From contig JBGQJC010000007.1 of assembly GCA_041498815.1 (NCBI GenBank), positions 9,065-73,064 of the forward strand: a stretch of 64,000 nucleotides of DNA. The letters are read 5' to 3'. Under the pieces are notes generated by a model, which was not told the origin of the DNA, did no database searches, and saw only the letters and a program-made list of their open reading frames with translations. Numbering within the stretch: the first letter of the stretch is position 1; every line of letters begins with the position of its first letter. A program made the position numbers and the translations under genes. Shown piece by piece: positions 59,554 through 64,000 of the stretch. The stretch is from DATDPM01 sp041498815 (GTDB taxonomy: Bacteria; Pseudomonadota; Alphaproteobacteria; DATDPM01).

Positions 59554-61041
59554 CTAAACGCGGATGTCGATTCCGCCGCGCGCCGCGGCGATGTTACTGG
59601 CAAGCAGGGCGGCGGCCGGCGCCGGATCGGGCTCCGAGGGAATGCCGCCGGCAACGATCGGGGGCACGGGTCCGGCAAAGGCGGGCCGATTCTGGCCGCC
59701 GCCGCTCAAGTTGAAGCTCAGGCTGCCGGCGTCGGTGCGCAGGCCCGCGTCCTGAAGCGCGCGCTCGAGCGTGCGCGAATCGCGCTGCAACAGATCGAGG
59801 GTGTCCTGCCGGTCGGCCGCGATCGCCGCCTGGATACGGCCGTCGTGACCGACCTGAAGCTGAACGTCGATGCGCCCCAGCGACTCCGGCTTGAGTTGAA
59901 TGTTGATGTGATCGAGTCCGTCCGCCGCCGCCTTGGTGATCTGCACCGCCACCTGGTCGAAGGTGGCCGGGGTCGCGGCCGGCGCCGCAATCGGGCGCGC
60001 GACCTGCAACAGGTTCTGGATCTGCTGAGTCGCATCGCCGGCCAAATTTGTCCCGTGAACGGGGGCGGCCGGCAGCGAAGGCGCGCTTGACACTTGCGGC
60101 TGGGCTGGCGCATCGCCGGCCGGTTTCACCGCCGGGGCAGTCGAATCGGTTATTTTCGGTGCGTCGCTTCCGGGATTCGCGCTTGCGTCTCCGCCAATCG
60201 CGATCTTATCGGTTTTTGCGGTCTTGTCGCCGGCGGCCGGTTTGTCCGCCGCCTGATTCGGGGCCTGATTCGGGGCCTGATTCGGGGCCTGATTCGGGGC
60301 CGCGTTCTTATTCGCCGCGCCATCGTCGCCGGGTTTTGCATCATCACCCGCGGCGACGCCCGCGGCATGGGGCGCCGAGAGCGTTGCCGCCGGGCGCGAC
60401 ACCAAGGTCTTGCTCGCGTCGATAATCGTGACCTGGGCCGCTAATTGTCCCAGCCCCTCGCCATTGCCGGGAGTTTGGGGCGCGGCCTCGCCGGGCTTGG
60501 CCCCGGCCGTGGGCAGCGGAATATCGGGCATCGCGGGTTCGGGCTCGCTAGCAGGCGCGTTGGCCGCGCCGTTCGGGACAATCGCCGCGCCGGTTTCGGC
60601 CGCAGGCGGCTCGGCATCGCCGGTTAGCTGCACCAACATCACCGCGGCAATGACGTTCATGGGAACCTGGACTTGGCCGGCGTCGTTCTTGGCGGCATCT
60701 TTCTGGTCGCCGTCGATCTTGGTGTCTTTCTTGTCGCCATCAACCTTGGCGTCATCCGGTTTCGAATCGCCGCTCTTGACCGGTTTCGCGCCGGACGCAT
60801 CGCCGCCTGGGCTCAAAGGGTTCGTGTCCTGGCTGCCGTTCGCGGGCGCGTTGCAGTCGTTCGCGTCGGGCGCTTGATCGGACGGGGCGCGCGAATCCTG
60901 ACTGCCGCTTGCCTCGGCCGGGTTAGCGTTCGCCATCTGGCCGCGCATCAGCTCGCCGAAAAGATCTCCGCCCGAAGGCTGCGATCTCGGTGCCGGCGCG
61001 CTGTCCGAAGGCGCTAGAACGGTGATGGGCGAGAGGTCCAT
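59554..61041 (-). CDS. fliK: Flagellar hook-length control protein FliK
   Basis: The protein has 495 residues from ATG 61041 (AAAGG seven bases before; a TTG two codons earlier is the alternative). The long middle is low-complexity, rich in alanine, asparagine and proline, with four tandem NQAP units. The C-terminal FliK_C domain (GLDHINIQLKPESLGRIDVQ, then TLDLLQRDSRTLERALQDAG) is clear. It measures hook length and switches export. First gene of fliK-flgD-flgE; a sigma54 promoter lies upstream. Confidence 0.9.
   Translation of the reverse strand: MDLSPITVLAPSDSAPAPRSQPSGGDLFGELMRGQMANANPAEASGSQDSRAPSDQAPDANDCNAPANGSQDTNPLSPGGDASGAKPVKSGDSKPDDAKVDGDKKDTKIDGDQKDAAKNDAGQVQVPMNVIAAVMLVQLTGDAEPPAAETGAAIVPNGAANAPASEPEPAMPDIPLPTAGAKPGEAAPQTPGNGEGLGQLAAQVTIIDASKTLVSRPAATLSAPHAAGVAAGDDAKPGDDGAANKNAAPNQAPNQAPNQAPNQAADKPAAGDKTAKTDKIAIGGDASANPGSDAPKITDSTAPAVKPAGDAPAQPQVSSAPSLPAAPVHGTNLAGDATQQIQNLLQVARPIAAPAATPATFDQVAVQITKAAADGLDHINIQLKPESLGRIDVQLQVGHDGRIQAAIAADRQDTLDLLQRDSRTLERALQDAGLRTDAGSLSFNLSGGGQNRPAFAGPVPPIVAGGIPSEPDPAPAAALLASNIAAARGGIDIRV
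60251..60300. repeat. Four tandem 12-bp units in fliK
   Basis: GCCTGATTCGGG is repeated at 60251, 60263, 60275 and 60287, coding for APNQ repeats on the minus strand. Confidence 0.9.
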
Positions 61042-61076
61042 GGACAACCTTTACGCAATAGTCCGCGAGGGAATGG

Positions 61077-61093
61077 AGCAATCCGCAGGCCAA
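61077..61093 (-). promoter_or_regulatory. Sigma54 promoter of fliK-flgD-flgE
   Basis: On the minus strand TTGGCCTGCGGATTGCT gives GG (61090-61091) and GC (61078-61079) exactly ten bases apart, with the expected T and TTG context of TTGGC-N8-TTGC. The start of transcription would be near 61067, 26 bases before fliK. Confidence 0.75.
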
Positions 61094-61250
61094 CCGGGCC
61101 GTTATTCTAAACTATTGATAATATTATACTTTATGGACTATCCCGCAATTTTCGCGCATTCGCGCAAACTGCGGCGGCAAAATCTGCGCTGGCGCGGCGG
61201 CATTAAATGCCGCTTGCGGAAAACCCGTTCGCCATGCCGGCAAACCGTCC
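61094..61250. other. Intergenic region upstream of fliK, no gene
   Basis: Holds an AT-rich patch (TATTGATAATATTATACTTTAT near 61112-61135, written in parts: TTGATAATATT and ATACTTTAT) that could bind regulators such as FlbD or IHF, followed by GC-rich sequence. No coding frame. Confidence 0.4.
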
Positions 61251-61303
61251 GGATACGCAGACCGGATGCGCAGGCCGGATGCGCAGGCCGGATACGCAAG
61301 ACC
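61251..61303. repeat. Four tandem 13-bp units between fliS and fliK
   Basis: Units GGATACGCAGACC, GGATGCGCAGGCC (twice) and GGATACGCAAGACC lie at 61251, 61264, 61277 and 61290. Non-coding; no known motif recognised. Confidence 0.85.
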
Positions 61304-61333
61304 GAAAAAGAAAATGCCGCCCGAAGGCGGCAT
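61304..61333 (-). terminator. Intrinsic terminator after fliC-fliS
   Basis: Stem ATGCCGCC/GGCGGCAT (61314-61321 with 61326-61333) with a TTCG tetraloop on the minus strand, followed by TTTCTTTTTC. It lies 73 bases after the fliS stop. Confidence 0.9.
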
Positions 61334-61405
61334 CGAGATCCGGCAGGGAAGGGGCCATGTCCAAAGCCCTTCCCCGGGTGATTGGCCGGCCGATGAAGGC
61401 CGGGC

Positions 61406-61840
61406 CTAGCCGACCGCGCGCATCGCGGGCAGGGCGGCAACGCTCCGGCGCTGGGCGACGAATTCTTCCGAAACCTGCTCGTCGAGCTTGCGCCAGGCCA
61501 CATAGAGCGACTCCAGGAGTCGCAGCACGTGGCGCGCCGGCTCGGGGTCGTTCATCAGGTTGGCGCGCACCAGGCGCGCGATCATATAGCGGTACAGATT
61601 GCCCAGATTGCCGGCGATCTCGCCGCCGTGCTCGAAATCGAGCGCGGAGCACAGCTGGGCTAAAATATCCATCGTCATGTTGATGGCGTGGCAGCGGCCC
61701 TGCAGGTCGCCCGCTTCGATCGCGGCGAGCGCCTTGCTGAGCGCGCCGATGGCGCCGTCGTACATCAGGACCACGAGGCGCGTTCCGATGGCGGGAGCGT
61801 GCTCCGTGGTTTCCGCTTCCATTCTGTATGTCTCCGACAT
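61406..61840 (-). CDS. fliS: Flagellin export chaperone FliS
   Basis: The protein has 144 residues and is all helical. LVVLMYDGAIGALSKALAAI near residue 23 and NLGNLYRYMIARLVRANLMN are the FliS signatures. It keeps FliC unfolded before export. 63 bases after fliC in the same direction. Confidence 0.93.
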   Translation of the reverse strand: MSETYRMEAETTEHAPAIGTRLVVLMYDGAIGALSKALAAIEAGDLQGRCHAINMTMDILAQLCSALDFEHGGEIAGNLGNLYRYMIARLVRANLMNDPEPARHVLRLLESLYVAWRKLDEQVSEEFVAQRRSVAALPAMRAVG

Positions 61841-61867
61841 GGTCTTCTCCCGTTTCTGGGCCGCGAA

Positions 61868-61883
61868 GCCGCCTTATGGCGGC
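61868..61883 (-). other. Intercistronic hairpin between fliC and fliS
   Basis: GCCGCC-TTAT-GGCGGC forms a small stable stem in the 63-base gap without a T run. It may stabilise fliC mRNA or limit fliS expression. Inference only. Confidence 0.4.
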
Positions 61884-61903
61884 CGCGCTTCGGCCGGATC
61901 GTC

Positions 61904-63382
61904 CTACTGGAACAGCCGGAGCAAATGCTCCGGAAGCTGATTGGCCTGGGCCAGCATCGCGATGCCGGTTTGCTCCAGGATGGATTTGCTGGTGAAGGTC
62001 GTCATTTCCGAGGCGATGTCGAGGTCCAAAAGGCTGCTTCGGGCCGCGTCCACGTTTTCGACCGTCGTCGACAGGTTGTCGGCCGCGAACTGGAGGCGGT
62101 TCTGCGCGGCGCCGACGCCCGACCGCGCCGTGTTCAACAAGTCAATGGCGCCGTCGATCGCTGCGGATGCGGTGTCCGCATCGATGGACGTCTTCACGTC
62201 GCCGCCGAAAAGACCGAGCGACGAAGTCGTGATCTGAGGCAGGGCCACCGTCACGGTGTCGTTGACCGTGGTTCCCGGGCCGATCTTGTACGAGAAGCTG
62301 GTATTCGACGTCTGATTGCTCGCCAAAACCACCGTGCCGAGGTCTCCGACCGTAAAGCTGGCGGCGTCATCGCTGGTGGTGAAGGCGGTCGTGACGTTGA
62401 AGCTCACATCCAGGCTGTTGGTGCCGTCGTTGAGCACGACCGTCTGGGTTCCGGTCGCGGTCAGATCGGCCGTGGCGGTGAGGGTACCGAGCGTGAGCAC
62501 GGCCGCGGCGGGGCCGCCCGATGAGGCATCCACCGTCACCGCGTTGCTGTTCACGGTCGGAATCAAAGCCGGATCGATGGACACCAGCTTGATGGATGTC
62601 GTCTCGATCACGCCGTCGGTATCGGACGTAAAGGTGTTGGACGCCGCAGGCGCGATGTTCGTGGTCTTGTCGAACGCCGAGTTCAAGGTGACGACCGTGC
62701 CGAGCTGGCCGAAATTCACGGACTGCGTCGCGTTCGTGGCGATCGGCGCCGAGCCGACGTTGGCGCCCTGGCTGACGCCGGTGGTGGTGTTGGTGGCGGT
62801 CAGAACATTGGTCGTTGCATCGTAGGCGAAGGTAAACACCGCCGTGGTGGACGACGTGTTGGTGACCGTGGCATCGAAGTTGATGCTCTGGAAGCCGTCA
62901 TTTGCCTGCACGAAGCTGTTGGCGGCGGACTGGCCGTTCAGCGCGGTGAGGGTGTTTGCCATACCGGCCAAGAGCGTCACGCCGTTGAACGTGGTGTCGT
63001 TCGAAATACGGTCGATTTCCGACAGCAGATCCTGATACTCGGTGTCGATCATGCCGCGCTCGGTCGAGCCCAACTGACCGGAACTGGCCTGCACCGAAAG
63101 GGTCTTCATGCGCGTGATGATGTCGCTGATCTTGCCCAGGGCGCCGTCGGCGACTTGCAGCATCGAAGTCGCCTGGGTGGCGTTGGTGCCGCACTGTTGC
63201 AGGGCCGCAAGCTGCGCGGTCAGGCGCGAGCCGATCGCGAGCCCCGCGGCGTCGTCTCTCGCCGTAACCACGCGTTGGCCGGACGATAGCTTCGCCAGGG
63301 ACTGGGAAGCCTGGCTGTCCGACTGGACGAGGTAACGATGCGCGACGTTGGCCGCGTAGTTGGAAATGACATTGAGAGACAT
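61904..63382 (-). CDS. fliC: Flagellin
   Basis: The protein has 492 residues. Conserved N-terminal D0/D1 (LAKLSSGQRVVTARDDAAGL, ALGKISDIITRMKTLSVQA) and C-terminal D1/D0 (AAQNRLQFAADNLSTTVENV, ending LAQANQLPEHLLRLFQ) flank a variable centre of about 230 residues rich in threonine, valine and aspartate. The start is ATG at 63382. Single flagellin in the window; transcribed from the sigma54 promoter at 63570-63586 with a 5' leader near 180 bases. Confidence 0.95.
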   Translation of the reverse strand: MSLNVISNYAANVAHRYLVQSDSQASQSLAKLSSGQRVVTARDDAAGLAIGSRLTAQLAALQQCGTNATQATSMLQVADGALGKISDIITRMKTLSVQASSGQLGSTERGMIDTEYQDLLSEIDRISNDTTFNGVTLLAGMANTLTALNGQSAANSFVQANDGFQSINFDATVTNTSSTTAVFTFAYDATTNVLTATNTTTGVSQGANVGSAPIATNATQSVNFGQLGTVVTLNSAFDKTTNIAPAASNTFTSDTDGVIETTSIKLVSIDPALIPTVNSNAVTVDASSGGPAAAVLTLGTLTATADLTATGTQTVVLNDGTNSLDVSFNVTTAFTTSDDAASFTVGDLGTVVLASNQTSNTSFSYKIGPGTTVNDTVTVALPQITTSSLGLFGGDVKTSIDADTASAAIDGAIDLLNTARSGVGAAQNRLQFAADNLSTTVENVDAARSSLLDLDIASEMTTFTSKSILEQTGIAMLAQANQLPEHLLRLFQ

Positions 63383-63825
63383 GGCAGCACGTCCTTCGCT
63401 AGGTTGATCGCCGGTTGTTTCCGTTCCTCAAAATCACAAACGCACGAATCGCAAAAACGTTTTGTCTTCGAACCCTTGGTCCGGGGACCCTTTCGCCCGC
63501 CCCTGGGGGCCTTGCGATGCGGGTCGCGGGCAGCGGTATCGCCGCCCCGGACTCTTCCGGGCGACGTTCAGCAAGCCGCGGGCCAACCCGGGCCAACCGG
63601 ACGTAATCGATTGATTTTTATGGGAATTATTGAGATCGCCGGCGACGGCGCGAAAGCCCCGCTGCGGGCCAGGCGGAAATTATTTCACCATCGACCGGCA
63701 GGAGTTTCCGCTAGGCGCATATCCTGCCGCGGGTGGAGCCGGGGCTTTTCCCGGCCGGAAAGGCGAGAAATGGACGGGAAACCGGCGCTACGGGCCCGGC
63801 GCCGGGGGCGACGGATACGGGTGGA
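63383..63825. other. Leader and promoter region of fliC
   Basis: 443 bases without a convincing gene. It contains the sigma54 promoter (63570-63586), an A/T-rich spot upstream (GATTTTTATGGGAATTATT near 63613) possibly for an activator, and a repeated GGGCCAAC sequence (63581 and 63590). The 180-base leader before fliC could hold post-transcriptional control (FlbT type). Confidence 0.5.
63570..63586 (-). promoter_or_regulatory. Sigma54 promoter of fliC
   Basis: On the minus strand TTGGCCCGCGGCTTGCT has GG and GC exactly ten bases apart, with TTGGC and TTGCT at both ends. This is a near-perfect sigma54 match and of the same form as the one before fliK. Confidence 0.78.
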
Positions 63826-64000
63826 TCAGGCGGACAGCGCTACGCGGCCGGGGTCGGCTGCGGCGTCTTTGGGGTCGGGTCTGGCGGCGCGGTCGGCCAC
63901 CGTATGCCAGGAGCCGCGCAGCGGCTCCAAAAGTGCTATTGCGTCGCGCGCGGGCTGGGGATTGTTTTGCAGATCCACCTCGCGCAGGTGGGAGAGCAGA
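63826..64000 (-). CDS. C-terminal end of an unknown protein
   Basis: The last 58 codons of a gene that starts beyond the right edge; visible part LLSHLREVDLQNNPQPARDA followed by IALLEPLRGSWHTVADRAA and a proline/aspartate-rich tail to the TGA at 63826. Immediately upstream of fliC on the same strand, where flaF and flbT often lie, but it does not clearly match their C-terminal ends. Not identified. Confidence 0.45.
   Translation of the reverse strand, partial: LLSHLREVDLQNNPQPARDAIALLEPLRGSWHTVADRAARPDPKDAAADPGRVALSA

Overview
The window is a GC-rich chromosomal segment of a free-living, flagellated alphaproteobacterium, probably Rhodospirillales-like. The main reason is the alphaproteobacterial cell-cycle set ChpT (34663-35316), CtrA (41135-41857) and SciP (56292-56603), together with an FlbD-type sigma54 activator (49926-51284). 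A phasin, a BluB, a CysX-type (not selenocysteine) formate dehydrogenase and a complete queuosine route fit the same group. No taxonomic marker was compared directly, so the order-level assignment is inference.

Layout. 1-4392 holds housekeeping genes (a cupin oxygenase cut by the window edge, radC, map, sfsA, a molybdopterin-binding protein, bluB). A tRNA-Leu(UAA) at 4494-4580 is followed by a small AT-richer accessory island (about 4600-6650) with the tail of a transposase, a PD-(D/E)XK-like nuclease and an unknown 331-residue protein. 6800-8200 carries a phasin with repeated TTGCGGCGCA-type motifs upstream, and a short unknown gene with its own terminator and a perfect CtrA box. 8201-12118 holds zntB, an unknown exported protein, a prolyl iminopeptidase and an M48 protease. 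12134-20036 is a queuosine cluster (queG, queC, queE, queD, queF, tgt, queA) with a hybrid histidine kinase in the middle. 20033-23922 holds a fold-type III PLP decarboxylase, a response regulator, argE and nadK.

23993-34434 is a molybdenum/tungsten and formate module: moaA, two genes of a Tup-type ABC importer, fdhD, mobA, an oxalate/formate-type MFS carrier with its 44-residue partner, and a two-gene NAD-linked formate dehydrogenase whose gamma and beta subunits are fused.

34663-64000 is motility and its control. chpT leads into cheA-cheW-cheY-cheB-cheR on the plus strand; ctrA faces them. fliI-fliJ follow. A long minus-strand run, fliF-fliG-fliH-fliN-motA-flbD-flhA-flhF-flhG-fliK-like plus a small unknown gene, has the order of an early flagellar operon. 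sciP lies just upstream of fliF. Further on are fliK-flgD-flgE, then fliC-fliS. Good sigma54 promoters (GG-N10-GC) precede fliK and fliC, and CtrA-type boxes lie near ctrA, fliI and fliF. This suggests the classical hierarchy: CckA/ChpT phosphorylates CtrA, CtrA starts the early genes including flbD, and FlbD with sigma54 starts hook and filament genes. The cascade is inferred from gene identity and sites, not shown by the sequence itself.
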